Position numbers and translations under genes: made by a program. Positions 42,301 through 51,126 of a stretch of 64,000 nucleotides of DNA are shown piece by piece. Position 1 is the first letter of the stretch; every line of letters starts with the position of its first letter. Location: positions 100,357 through 164,356 of the forward strand of contig NZ_FOQE01000002.1 in the NCBI RefSeq assembly GCF_900113675.1, written 5' to 3'. Source of the stretch: Pisciglobus halotolerans (GTDB taxonomy: Bacteria; Bacillota; Bacilli; Lactobacillales; Carnobacteriaceae). The notes beneath the pieces were generated by a model. The model saw only the letters and a list, made by a program, of their open reading frames with translations, was not told the DNA's origin and searched no databases.

Positions 42301-42682
42301 CTGCAACTCGTTCACAGACTAGACTTCTGTGATCAAGTTTAGAGCAGAAAATCTACAACTCGTTCACAGACTAGGCTTCTGTGATCAAGTTTAGAACAGA
42401 AAACCTGCAACTCGTTCACAGACTAGGCTCCTGTGATCAAGTTTAGAACGTAAAATCTGTAACTCGTTCACAGACTAGGCTCCTGTGATCAAGTTCAGAG
42501 CAGAAAACCTGCGACTCGTTCACAGACTAGACTCCTGTGATCAAGTTCAGAACAGAAAACCTGCAACTCGTTCACAGACTTGGCTCCTGTGATCAAGTCC
42601 AGAGTATTAAACCCTGCAACTCGTTCACAGACTAGACTTCTGTGATCAAGTTTAGAACGTAAAATCTGTAACTCGTTCAAAA
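42301..42682. repeat. Repeat array F: eight units, 52-bp period, divergent sequence
   Basis: The core AACTCGTTCACAG (last copy cut after TTCA) falls at 42305, 42357, 42409, 42461, 42513, 42565, 42618 and 42670: 52 bp apart with one 53-bp step. Each unit pairs AACTCGTTCACAG with CTGTGATCAAGTT (11 of 13) around ACTAGGCTT. The sequence is unlike arrays A-E except for AACTC, yet the period is the same. It lies in the divergent region between guaD and the PTS operon. A 61-codon minus-strand frame here is a shadow. Confidence 0.96.
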
Positions 42683-43094
42683 GATAGAATGCCTCCTAGT
42701 TTTGCAGCACATTTGTTCCGGTATGATAGGAAGAAAGTCAAAAGACTTTTAAGGGTGCAAAGCCACGCTTCGCTCGCTTTGCATCTTTTCACTAAGGTTT
42801 TGTGCTATCAATCAAGCAACATGAGTGTATGAGACTTTGTACGTAGCCCCTTCCAATTTATTGTGTTCGTTGTAGTAGTAAATAGAATGAAATAGACCAA
42901 TCATCATGAAATGTCCGTCCTGCTTACCTAAATAGAATTAGAACCACAAGCAGACAGAACTTGATTTTATTCTGTCTACTCCTAAATGGAAAGAATACAT
43001 CTTTATCAATAGACACAAATTCATTTGTTCATGCGACTCTCCACTCCTCTCATTCAATGAATAAAATGCTAAAATTTTATTTGCATTTTAAAAA
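42683..43094. other. Intergenic DNA with one strong hairpin
   Basis: The 400 bp between array F and the PTS promoter hold a hairpin at 42753-42788 (GGTGCAAAGC with GCTTTGCATC, then CTTTTC), terminator-like on the plus strand although no gene precedes it. No open frame that I can support. Confidence 0.45.
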
Positions 43095-43132
43095 AAGTAA
43101 CCGTTTGCAATGAAAATAAAGTGTGCTAAAAT
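43095..43132 (+). promoter_or_regulatory. PTS operon promoter with overlapping cre site
   Basis: TTGCAA (43105-43110), a 16-bp spacer and TAAAAT (43127-43132) with a TGTGC extended -10. On the minus strand 43095-43110 reads TTGCAAACGGTTACTT, which meets the cre consensus at all defined positions, so CcpA should repress by covering the -35. Confidence 0.75.
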
Positions 43133-43156
43133 ATAACTTGTTCGAACAAGTTATAT
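43131..43156. promoter_or_regulatory. Perfect 26-bp palindromic operator
   Basis: A perfect inverted repeat centred on TTCGAA, arms ATATAACTTGTTC. It starts at the -10 and covers the transcription start. GntR/UTRA regulators bind such AT-rich palindromes, so the regulator at 45242 is the obvious ligand (inference). Confidence 0.8.
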
Positions 43157-43203
43157 TGAAATTTCCACATTACCTACCGCTCATCAGAAAGGAGGAATAG
43201 AAA

Positions 43204-43716
43204 ATGTTAGAAAGGAAATCTATCTCAAATGAAGAAAAGCAATATTTCGCCCAAAAGAATATGCGCTTTAATCGTTTTTTGATATTCCGTTATATGACAG
43301 CGCTTTTTTTCTTCGTAAATTTATATTGGGCTATTCTTAGTCTGTCAAGGTGGTCTTATGCCGGATGGATCCCGATTGGTTTATTAATTATTGATGGCCT
43401 TGTTCTGCTTGAACAAACGCAAAAATACTGGCAGCAATCCAATCAACTTACCCTAACTAAAATGGGCTATTGGATCCAGTCATTCATAAATGCTTTAGGG
43501 ATCATCCTCACCCTATTTAACCAGCACATGCTTTTCGTACCGTTTATGAGCCAGTCTGGAAAGGCGCTTTTATTATTTTTATTCACTGCTGGGCTTTTAG
43601 CCTGTCTATTTGTCCAACGTAAAATTTGGCTTATTGAGCAGGATCGAGATCGTTATTTGAAATACTTAGAGATGTTTGAAAATAAAGGAGGAAAAACAAA
43701 TGGAGTCAGAAAATAA
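43204..43716 (+). CDS. Hypothetical four-helix membrane protein in PTS operon
   Basis: A 170-residue protein with four hydrophobic segments (about residues 29-46, 53-70, 92-108 and 117-135) and basic ends. I do not recognise a family. AGGAGG precedes the ATG, and its end overlaps the PTS IIC start by 17 bp, so translation is coupled. Role in transport or sensing is unknown. Confidence 0.75.
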   Translation: MLERKSISNEEKQYFAQKNMRFNRFLIFRYMTALFFFVNLYWAILSLSRWSYAGWIPIGLLIIDGLVLLEQTQKYWQQSNQLTLTKMGYWIQSFINALGIILTLFNQHMLFVPFMSQSGKALLLFLFTAGLLACLFVQRKIWLIEQDRDRYLKYLEMFENKGGKTNGVRK

Positions 43717-45046
43717 TAAACTATTTACCTTTTTAGATAAATACTTGATGGGACCCATGGGCAGAATCTCTCAATTCAGAATTGTACGTGGGGTTATGGC
43801 TGCCGGGATGGCGTCTATTCCTTTTACGATCGTTGGTTCAATGTTTTTGATCATTAGTGTCTTACCTCAAAGTTTCCCTGCACTGGCAAATATTTGGAGT
43901 GCTTCATTTGATAAAATTCAGAATCTATATATGTTGGGAAATACGGCCACAATGGGCATCTTAGCTTTATATTTTTGTATCGTCTTTGGTTATGAATATA
44001 CAAAAATTCAAGCACAAGAAGAAAAACTTGCCCTAAGCTCAGTCAATGGTGCTTTGTTATCGATGATGGCTTTCTTTATGTGTCTACCACAATTGGTTTT
44101 TGAAGGCGGCGTAGCAACTATGGTCAATGTCATTTCAGACGATCAAAAAATTATTGATGGTTGGGAAATGGCGGGTGGCGTGACTCGTTTAGGAACTACC
44201 GGTATTTTTACCGCTATCATTATGTCGATCATTGCCGTAAAAGTCTATGCATTTTGTGTAAAGAAAAACATCTATATCAAAATGCCAGATACCGTTCCGA
44301 CCGGTGTTTCTAATTCATTTACTGCATTGATCCCTACTGCTTTGATTGCGTTGATCGTTATTGTGATCAACGGAGCGCTCGTCTTTATGGGAACGGATAT
44401 TTTCAAAGTGATCGCCATTCCATTTAGTTTTGTTTCCCATTTGACCAGCAGCTGGGTCGGCTTACTCGTTATTTACTTCTTCATGCATGCCCTATGGATC
44501 GTAGGGATTCATGGTGCAACGATCGTGACTTCTTTCTTGACGCCGATCGTTTTGTCAAATATGGTCGAAAACCAAAATGGCGCCAATATTGCTTTTGCCG
44601 GAGAATTCAATAATAGTTTTGTTACCATTGGTGGTTCTGGAGCAACATTAGGTATGGTGATTTTTATTGCTTTCTTTGCGAAATCAGCGCAATTAAGTGC
44701 TTTAGGAAAAGCAGCGATAGTTCCCTCTTTCTTCAATATTAATGAACCAATCTTATTTGGGATGCCTGTCGTTTACAATCCCTACACTGCGATTCCCTTC
44801 TTCTTAGCACCGATGGCTTCCATGTCAGTCGCTTACTTTGCCATTAATTTAGGGTTTGCTAATCCACCGATCGCGCAAGTCGCTTGGCCAACACCAATCG
44901 GACTTTCAGGATTTATTGGATCAGGCGGCGATTGGCGCGCATTTGTTCTTGCGCTGGTTTGCGCACTTGTAGCTTTCTTAGTTTGGTTCCCATTCATAAA
45001 AATGTATGATAAAAAATTATATGCAGATGAACAAAAAGCGGCTTAA
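43700..45046 (+). CDS. PTS lactose/cellobiose-family IIC permease
   Basis: A 448-residue EIIC of the CelB type: amphipathic start FLDKYLMGPMGRISQF, about ten membrane segments and the FFNINEPILFGMPVVYNP motif near residue 345. No IIA, IIB or phospho-glycosidase gene is in this operon, so it must borrow IIA/IIB from elsewhere. ATG 43700 has GGAGG upstream. A terminator follows, then the UTRA regulator gene. Confidence 0.9.
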   Translation: MESENNKLFTFLDKYLMGPMGRISQFRIVRGVMAAGMASIPFTIVGSMFLIISVLPQSFPALANIWSASFDKIQNLYMLGNTATMGILALYFCIVFGYEYTKIQAQEEKLALSSVNGALLSMMAFFMCLPQLVFEGGVATMVNVISDDQKIIDGWEMAGGVTRLGTTGIFTAIIMSIIAVKVYAFCVKKNIYIKMPDTVPTGVSNSFTALIPTALIALIVIVINGALVFMGTDIFKVIAIPFSFVSHLTSSWVGLLVIYFFMHALWIVGIHGATIVTSFLTPIVLSNMVENQNGANIAFAGEFNNSFVTIGGSGATLGMVIFIAFFAKSAQLSALGKAAIVPSFFNINEPILFGMPVVYNPYTAIPFFLAPMASMSVAYFAINLGFANPPIAQVAWPTPIGLSGFIGSGGDWRAFVLALVCALVAFLVWFPFIKMYDKKLYADEQKAA

Positions 45047-45080
45047 CACTCCTCTTTAGAAGGACATACCAATTGCAAAT

Positions 45081-45122
45081 AAAATCCAGCTATGAAGATG
45101 CTATGATAGCTGGATTTTTTAT
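45081..45122 (+). terminator. Terminator after PTS IIC
   Basis: AAAATCCAGCTAT pairs with ATAGCTGGATTTT and is followed by TTTATAT. Confidence 0.9.
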
Positions 45123-45241
45123 ATGCATAATTAAAATATGCCAAAAAGAGCAAACAGCTGAGATTAAAGAGAACGAAATGCTTTTTTAAGGTACAATAAA
45201 GACAAATTGAGTTGGAAGAAAATAAAAAAGGAGCGGAAAAT

Positions 45242-45973
45242 ATGCAGAAGCAATGGGATATTGATTCATTGACTGCAGATATCGTTAAGCGAATCAAAAA
45301 ACAAACATTGGCCGATAAAAATGGCAAGCTACCGAGCGAAAGAAAATTGATGGCTTACTATAATGTCTCCCGGTATGCTCTCCGGCAAGCTTTGGGCAAA
45401 CTAAGCAAGAATGGTTATATCTATCAAATTCAAGGACGTGGTTCATACATCCATGAACACCATGATCAAACCAACTCGATCAATCAGAGTGATTTGGGAT
45501 TCACAGAAGATCTTGCTCGGGAAGGTAAAAGTATCCAAACAGTGAGTGCCTTTCAACGCATAGTTCCATTTTCTGAGATCGATTTTTCCCCTGGGAACCA
45601 ACAATTTTCAGATGACCAGCTGTTCGTTGAAATTGAACGGTTTCGTACATTGGAGAATAAGCCCTATCTAGTCGAGCACTCCTATTATTTACCAGAAATC
45701 GTTGGAGAAATCTCAGAAGAAGCGATGTATGGGTCGATGTTTGACTACTTATCAAAAGAAAAAGGCTTAACGGTTGGCTTTATTGATAAATTCATTCGTT
45801 GTGAGTTGCTGACAGAATCTTATGCAACGTTCTTTCATTTAGAAACAAATATGCCCTCTCTAACTGTCAGAGACGACAGCTATTTAAGAGAAGGCGAACT
45901 AGTAGCATTTTCTAAAGTCTATTACGATTATCGAGATGCGACGTTATTTATGCATAAAAAATTATTAGAATAA
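45242..45973 (+). CDS. GntR/UTRA-family transcriptional regulator
   Basis: A ~243-residue regulator with an N-terminal GntR winged helix (LPSERKLMAYYNVSRYALRQALGKL) and a C-terminal UTRA domain (~90-235) that binds phosphosugars. It is placed after the IIC-only PTS operon and should bind the 26-bp palindrome there, like TreR/BglR-type repressors. ATG 45242 has AAGGAG upstream. Confidence 0.9.
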   Translation: MQKQWDIDSLTADIVKRIKKQTLADKNGKLPSERKLMAYYNVSRYALRQALGKLSKNGYIYQIQGRGSYIHEHHDQTNSINQSDLGFTEDLAREGKSIQTVSAFQRIVPFSEIDFSPGNQQFSDDQLFVEIERFRTLENKPYLVEHSYYLPEIVGEISEEAMYGSMFDYLSKEKGLTVGFIDKFIRCELLTESYATFFHLETNMPSLTVRDDSYLREGELVAFSKVYYDYRDATLFMHKKLLE

Positions 45974-46040
45974 CAGGGTAGATGCTAAGGAAAGGATACG
46001 GAAGAAATGTTTTGCAGCAACTCAAAAAAAGCAGATCATT

Positions 46041-46068
46041 AAGGAGTGGTTCTCCACTCCTGTTTATA
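46041..46068 (+). terminator. Hairpin after UTRA regulator
   Basis: Perfect 7-bp GC-rich stem GGAGTGG/CCACTCC with TTCT loop, followed by a weak T-rich run. Confidence 0.5.
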
Positions 46069-46177
46069 TTGAAAATATATGATGCACAGCTTCTTTTGAC
46101 TTTTTCTACATTCAACTAAATTCATCACTCATCATTTTCTCCAGTTAATTCTTCACCTTCTACCAACCATTCCTATC

Positions 46178-46897
46178 CTACTGTCCTTTATGATCATTTA
46201 CTATTTTCTTGATTAGTCTTGACAACGAGTCGCCTTCGTTCACGATATGATCAGGTTGGATGGTGGAATCTGGCATTTTTTTGTTTCTAGTGTTGATCCA
46301 AATAGCCTTCCATCCCGCATGTTTTGCGCCAACGACATCATTTGCAAAAGAATCGCCAACATAATAAGTATCTTTGCTCGTCAAGTGCATCTTATTTTCT
46401 GCGATGTTAAAAATTTTTTCATCAGGCTTCGCTGCTTTCTCCGCGCCAGAGATAAAAACATGGTCAGGTTCTATCCATCTCGATAAACCGAGCTGCTTTA
46501 TTTTATTTTTTTGGTGCGCTTCTGGTCCATTGGTGATGATACCAAGTTCGATGTCGTTCATTTTGCAATAATGAAACGTTTCTTCTATATCTGGAAGCAA
46601 CTGGATATGATGTTGAAAGTTTTCATAAGCATACTGAAAGTTTAAAGCTTCTTCCTTTTCTATTTTTACATCAAACACCTCAAAAGCTTTTGTCATACGG
46701 TAGATATGCATGTCCCTCAAAGGTAATTCACCCTTCTCCGTTTGCTCAAAAACTTCATCACTATATTTCCGACTGTATCGAAACAACTCTTCTAACGGAA
46801 TAAAATCATAGTGTTTAAAATAGCGCTCATACGCTTTTCTAAAGGGCCACAATTGATCGTATAACGTATCATCAACATCAAATAGGAATGCACTCAT
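46178..46897 (-). CDS. HAD-superfamily phosphatase (YjjG-like)
   Basis: A 239-residue subfamily I HAD hydrolase: motif I DVDDT (residues 7-11, nucleophile Asp), an alpha-helical cap, motif II ITNG, motif III Lys in AKPDEKIF and motif IV GDSFANDV. Similar proteins (YjjG/YsbA) dephosphorylate nucleotides or phosphosugars. Monocistronic and convergent with the UTRA regulator. Confidence 0.88.
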   Translation of the reverse strand: MSAFLFDVDDTLYDQLWPFRKAYERYFKHYDFIPLEELFRYSRKYSDEVFEQTEKGELPLRDMHIYRMTKAFEVFDVKIEKEEALNFQYAYENFQHHIQLLPDIEETFHYCKMNDIELGIITNGPEAHQKNKIKQLGLSRWIEPDHVFISGAEKAAKPDEKIFNIAENKMHLTSKDTYYVGDSFANDVVGAKHAGWKAIWINTRNKKMPDSTIQPDHIVNEGDSLSRLIKKIVNDHKGQ

Positions 46898-47145
46898 CTT
46901 TCTATCTCCTTCAAATCTATTGCTTTAACTATACCCTCTATTTCCTGAAATAATCAACAAAACATGCACCCCAAATCGAGAATGCATGCTTGATAAATAT
47001 TAAATTTTTGTTGACCCTGCATCTTCTATCCACTTGAACCAACCCGATTTTTCTCAATCTTGAACTTGTTTTTACATTTTTGAACCTGTTTAAAAACGTG
47101 CTATCCTTATTCGATAACGCTTCATATCCTGTTATGATAATTTTA

Positions 47146-47880
47146 TCAGCTGATTGAACGTTTTAAATAAGCGCTTAGTAACAGTTCAAATACTAGTAAA
47201 ATCGAACCATAAAATAAATGAGGCTCATGAGGGGTGCTGGAGAATTGGATGTCATCATAAGTGGCGACAGATAATCTGGAATAGTTTGCGATGCCCGAGT
47301 TTGCGTTTCCGACAAAGCTCAAAACGTCGACACTATTGTCATAGGCTTGCTTGACCAGTTCTTTCAAACGAGCCGTTTCGCCCGACTCTGTCACCACGAC
47401 TAAAAGGGTTTCTCCGGCATATTCTTTCCCAATCAATTCTAGATGGGAATTTGTAATACTTCGAAAGCCTTTGAGAATGAGGGACTCGTTGAGATAATTC
47501 GCGATGATTTGTGAAAATCCAGAACCTAGGATCATGATCGTTTTGTCTTGATAATCGTTTAAAATTTGTTCGAACTCATCCACATAACGTTCAGACAATT
47601 TTTGATAATAAGGCAAGGCGGTCACTTCAGCGGGATGAGCCACTTCTTCTAGCAAAGTGTTTTCCTTCATTTTAAATACGAGCTCGCTGTAACCAGAAAA
47701 GTTCATCTTTTTGGCTAAGTTCACGATCGTAGCCGGCGAAGTATAACACTGCTTAGCAACGCCGCGAACCCCTAATTCTTTGATGTCCTTCGCATGACGT
47801 TCAATAAATATCAGAATGCTTTTTTCCGTTTCATTTAAGTTAAATTTATTTGCTAAGTTTTGGATATTCAATTTTTTCAC
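47146..47880 (-). CDS. RpiR-family regulator (SIS domain)
   Basis: A 244-residue RpiR regulator: HTH part with GVAKQCYTSPATIVNLAKKMNF and a SIS domain (MILGSGFSQIIANYLN, LVVVTESGETARL). It is transcribed away from the RarA-C-like/PTS pseudogene pair only 48 bp apart, so it most likely controls that locus in response to a phosphosugar. Its own gene is intact although the permease it serves is broken. Confidence 0.88.
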   Translation of the reverse strand: MKKLNIQNLANKFNLNETEKSILIFIERHAKDIKELGVRGVAKQCYTSPATIVNLAKKMNFSGYSELVFKMKENTLLEEVAHPAEVTALPYYQKLSERYVDEFEQILNDYQDKTIMILGSGFSQIIANYLNESLILKGFRSITNSHLELIGKEYAGETLLVVVTESGETARLKELVKQAYDNSVDVLSFVGNANSGIANYSRLSVATYDDIQFSSTPHEPHLFYGSILLVFELLLSAYLKRSIS

Positions 47881-47928
47881 CTCTTCCTCAATATCATATC
47901 ATAAGAAAAAGAAATGGAGACGATTCAA

Positions 47929-48543
47929 ATGGAAAAAAAATATATTGCCGATCCTTGGGCTAGAACAACCACTCGCAACAACTTAAGCGGCGACGAAGTC
48001 ATTTCTAGTTTGCAAAAATGCATCCGACGCGGTTTAACGAAAGAAGCTTGCGAGTTTGCTTATGAAATGTACATCACTTCCCCTCAATTTGAAGAAAAAT
48101 TATGGCGCAGATTATTGGCGATTTCAGTGGAAGACATTGGAATGGGTAACCCGAATGCAGCCGTTATGGTCAACAACTTTAACCAAATGCGGAAAGAATT
48201 TGCTTACAATGAATCTGACCGTGCGATGTTCTTCTTCCATGCCATTCGCGTTTTAACCGAATCAGAAAAAGACCGTTCAACTGATTTGCTAAAAAATATC
48301 GTCATTAAAAGCTTCGCAATGGGCTACGTTCCTGAGATTCCTGACTTTGCTTTGGACAAACACACCACACGCGGGATGGAAATGGGACGCGACTCCTTCC
48401 ACTTCTTGAATGAAGCCAGCAAAGTGATTCCACAAATGGAAGTTTCAAACAATTATAAAGAAGAGTATGCAGAAATCTTAAAGAAATATGATCCAAACAA
48501 CACTGTAGCTAATGCATTTGAATTTAATAGCTGGCAAATTTAA
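47929..48543 (+). CDS. RarA/MgsA C-terminal-domain-like protein in sugar locus
   Basis: About 204 residues. The central part (SLQKCIRRGLTKEACEFAYEMY; RRLLAISVEDIGMGNP) closely resembles the C-terminal tetramerisation region of RarA/MgsA AAA+ ATPases, but there is no Walker A, Walker B or AAA+ domain. In this place, between an RpiR regulator and a PTS permease, a role in replication is unlikely; the function is unknown. ATG 47929 has GGAG nine bases upstream. It precedes the PTS gene by 17 bp, so they are one operon. Confidence 0.75.
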   Translation: MEKKYIADPWARTTTRNNLSGDEVISSLQKCIRRGLTKEACEFAYEMYITSPQFEEKLWRRLLAISVEDIGMGNPNAAVMVNNFNQMRKEFAYNESDRAMFFFHAIRVLTESEKDRSTDLLKNIVIKSFAMGYVPEIPDFALDKHTTRGMEMGRDSFHFLNEASKVIPQMEVSNNYKEEYAEILKKYDPNNTVANAFEFNSWQI

Positions 48544-48560
48544 AAACAAGGAGAAGAGAC

Positions 48561-49864
48561 ATGAAAAAGAATGCTACTTTTCTAGAAAAATTAGATCGAG
48601 TGTTAAGCCCCATCGGAAGCAAATTGGGGAATCAAATTCATTTAAAAGCAATTTCTACAGGGATGATGTTCGGGTTGCCGTTCATCGTGGTGGGTTCCTT
48701 GTTCTTGATTTTTGCCAACCCTCCCATCAATCTAGAATTATACGATCCAGAAACAGCAAACTTTTTTGTGCGATTCCTTGCGAGCTGGAAAGAATTTGCC
48801 GTTGCACATTATGATACCTTAACGGCGCCTTATAATATGACGATGGGCATCTTCGGCTTGATCTGTGCATTTGGTATTGCCTATTCACTGGCACGCGATT
48901 ACCAATTGAATGCTGCCATGAATGGGATGATGTCCGTATCGATTTTCATGTTGGTCGCTGCCAATAGCGTCGAAGGCCAAATCTCCACTGAATTCCTTGG
49001 AACAAATGGTTTATTCGTTGCCATCATCATTGGTTTAATCGTCGTTGAAGTGACGCGCCTGATCGACCGGTTGAATTGGAAAATCACCATGCCAGATCTG
49101 TCCCAACAGCGGTCACTGCTTTTGTCAATTCACTATTGCCTTTGCTCTTTAATATTATTTTGATTTATGGTGCGAACTTGATCATTATGGCGTTGACCGG
49201 CAGCAACTTCCCAGAATTCATCATGATGCTGCTTACTCCTGCTTTAGACATTGCTGGAAACCTATGGGGCTTTATCGCCATCGTGACATTCGGAAACTTT
49301 TTATGGTTGTTTGGGATCAATGGTTCCTCGATTATTTTCCCGATTCTTTTCTCGATCGGAATCGCCAATACTGGAATCAACAGCGAATTGGTCGCAAACG
49401 GACAAGCACCCGATGTTGCCATGAACTTGCAAATGTTTAGAATTTCAGTTCTAGGCGGAGCTGGCGGAACACTCGGCTTGATCATTTTGATGATGCGCAG
49501 CAAATTGCCTCATCTTAAAACCTTAAGCAAAATTTCGATCGTGCCTGGTATCTGCGGTATCAACGAACCGATTATCTTTGGCTTGCCGATCGTGTTCAAC
49601 CCTATCTTAGCTATTCCATTTTTAATAACGCCAATCATCAACTTGGTTTTAACCTATTACGCTCAGTTAACAGGCATCATTTCGATGGGTTACATCATTG
49701 ACCCTTCCTTTACGCCTTTCTTTGCACAAGCTTACCTCGCTACAATGGATATTAGAAACGTGCTATTTTATTGTGCCTTGATTATTTAAAGTATTTTCAT
49801 CTACTATCCGTTCTTTAAAGTGTATGAAAACAGTTTAAGCAAAGAAGAACTAGCAGAAAACTAA
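48561..49864 (+). pseudogene. PTS lactose/cellobiose-family IIC permease, two lesions
   Basis: A CelB-like EIIC of ~434 codons. The first part (residues 1-~180) is in one frame to KITMPD; one lost T near 49098 shifts the frame, and the rest (SVPTAVTAFVNSLLPLL, GINEPIIFGLPIVFNP) continues in the next. A second lesion is an in-frame TAA at 49787-49789, after which the natural C-terminus (YYPFFKVYENSLSKEELAEN) is still readable to 49864. Two independent lesions argue for a real pseudogene. No IIA or IIB is nearby. Confidence 0.9.
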
Positions 49865-49896
49865 AAAAATTTTTACCAATGATTGAATCATGGAAT

Positions 49897-49946
49897 AGAA
49901 AAAGCGGAAACGTACAGCTCTGAATGCTGCGTTTCCGCTTTTTTTA
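49897..49946. terminator. Bidirectional terminator
   Basis: A perfect 14-bp stem (AAAAAGCGGAAACG with its complement) followed by a T-run; separates the PTS pseudogene and the convergent hexulose operon. Confidence 0.95.
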
Positions 49947-49960
49947 AACTGTTTTATCTT

Positions 49961-50503
49961 CTACTCCACATTCACGTGCTCATGCAGAGCGTCTTCGTTT
50001 GAGGTTTGGTCGCGGTGAGCGAGTTTCAAGGTTAAGGCATCGAGAACGATATGGACGGTTTGGTCGAATAAGGAAGACAAGAGTTGAACTGACTTGATAC
50101 CTGCTCCTGTTTTCGTTGCTCCCGGTACCACGATCACTTGATCGGCTAGCTGAGCTAATGGTGATTCCGCGTTGCTCGTCAGCACAACAATATCCAATCC
50201 CAATTCTTTTGCTTTTTCAGTGTCAGAAACGATTCCTTTTGTTGTCCCTGAGCCAGAAATGGCCACCCAAGTATCGCCTTTTTGGATCGAAGGTGTGATG
50301 GTTTCGCCTATGACATAATCCGTGTAGCCAATATGCATCAACCGCATCGCAAAGCCTTTTGCTTGAAAACCGCTTCTACCAGCTCCTGTGATAAAAATGC
50401 GTTTATCTTTTTGCAGATAAGGCATGGCTTTTTCCAATTGACTTTCATCAACTAGGTCCATGACTTGTTGAATTTCGGACATAATGGTTTCTATTGTATT
50501 CAC
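49961..50503 (-). CDS. 6-phospho-3-hexuloisomerase family protein (HxlB-like)
   Basis: A 180-residue SIS-domain isomerase: IFITGAGRSGFQAKGFAMRLMHIG and GDTWVAISGSGTTKGIV are the HxlB/PHI pattern. PHI converts arabino-hex-3-ulose-6-phosphate to fructose-6-phosphate. Its start overlaps the hexulose-phosphate synthase stop by 4 bp. In an operon with a sugar kinase and a permease it probably serves sugar catabolism rather than formaldehyde fixation. Confidence 0.88.
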   Translation of the reverse strand: MNTIETIMSEIQQVMDLVDESQLEKAMPYLQKDKRIFITGAGRSGFQAKGFAMRLMHIGYTDYVIGETITPSIQKGDTWVAISGSGTTKGIVSDTEKAKELGLDIVVLTSNAESPLAQLADQVIVVPGATKTGAGIKSVQLLSSLFDQTVHIVLDALTLKLAHRDQTSNEDALHEHVNVE

Positions 50504-51126
50504 TGGTGAATCGCCTCCATAAACATCTCTACCGTTTTAGCCGGTTCTGAGCTTTTAGTGATTTTCGAGCCGACAATCACTATTTCTGTCAGCCCTTGCG
50601 CTGCTAATTCCTTCGCTTGCTGTAAATCGATCCCGCCCGCAATAGCTATACGTTTTACTTGTGGGAAACGTTGGTGAAATGCAGCCACACTACCCGTTGC
50701 ATCCAATGTGTCTTTTCGATCGATCGAGTGATGCAAGCAAAAAATAGCTTCGTCAAAGTCCAATATCTGTTCAATTTTATTTTCGTCGACTTCTAGTAAA
50801 TCGATCATCATTGTTTTGCCTTTTTCTTGACTGACCTCGTAGCAAGCTTTCAACGTATCGTAAGAAGCTGCTCCCATGACCGTCAAGATGTCTCCGCCAT
50901 GCAAGTACCCTTGCCGAAACTCATAGGCTCCCTCATCGATCGTCTTCAAATCCACTAACAATTCGGTTTCTGTTAGCACTTGGCGTATTTGTTCAATGGC
51001 CAAATTGCCGTAATCTTTGATCAACGAAGTGCCCATTTCAAGAATATCCATTTTGCCATTGAGGGCTTTTGCCATAGCAACCGCATCCTCTAGCGATACG
51101 CGATCAATCGCTGTTTGTAACTTCAT
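50500..51126 (-). CDS. 3-hexulose-6-phosphate synthase/KGPDC-family enzyme (HxlA-like)
   Basis: A 208-residue OMP-decarboxylase-fold enzyme. The catalytic VDLKTIDEGAYE (D-x-K-T-x-D) lies near residue 58 and IAGGIDLQQ near the end. It is closest in style to HPS (HxlA); KGPDC/UlaD is the related alternative. HPS condenses ribulose-5-phosphate with formaldehyde, KGPDC decarboxylates 3-keto-gulonate-6-phosphate. The LHHSIDRKD segment differs from the HPS and KGPDC versions I know, so the true reaction is open. Confidence 0.85.
   Translation of the reverse strand: MKLQTAIDRVSLEDAVAMAKALNGKMDILEMGTSLIKDYGNLAIEQIRQVLTETELLVDLKTIDEGAYEFRQGYLHGGDILTVMGAASYDTLKACYEVSQEKGKTMMIDLLEVDENKIEQILDFDEAIFCLHHSIDRKDTLDATGSVAAFHQRFPQVKRIAIAGGIDLQQAKELAAQGLTEIVIVGSKITKSSEPAKTVEMFMEAIHQ

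Noticed and set aside
42495..42680. 61-codon minus-strand open frame in array F
   Set aside because: It is a product of the repeat; 52 bp is not a multiple of three so the frame changes each unit, and there is no ribosome site.
42753..42788. Gene terminator
   Set aside because: A stable hairpin with a short T-run, but no gene or open frame ends before it; kept only as a hairpin.
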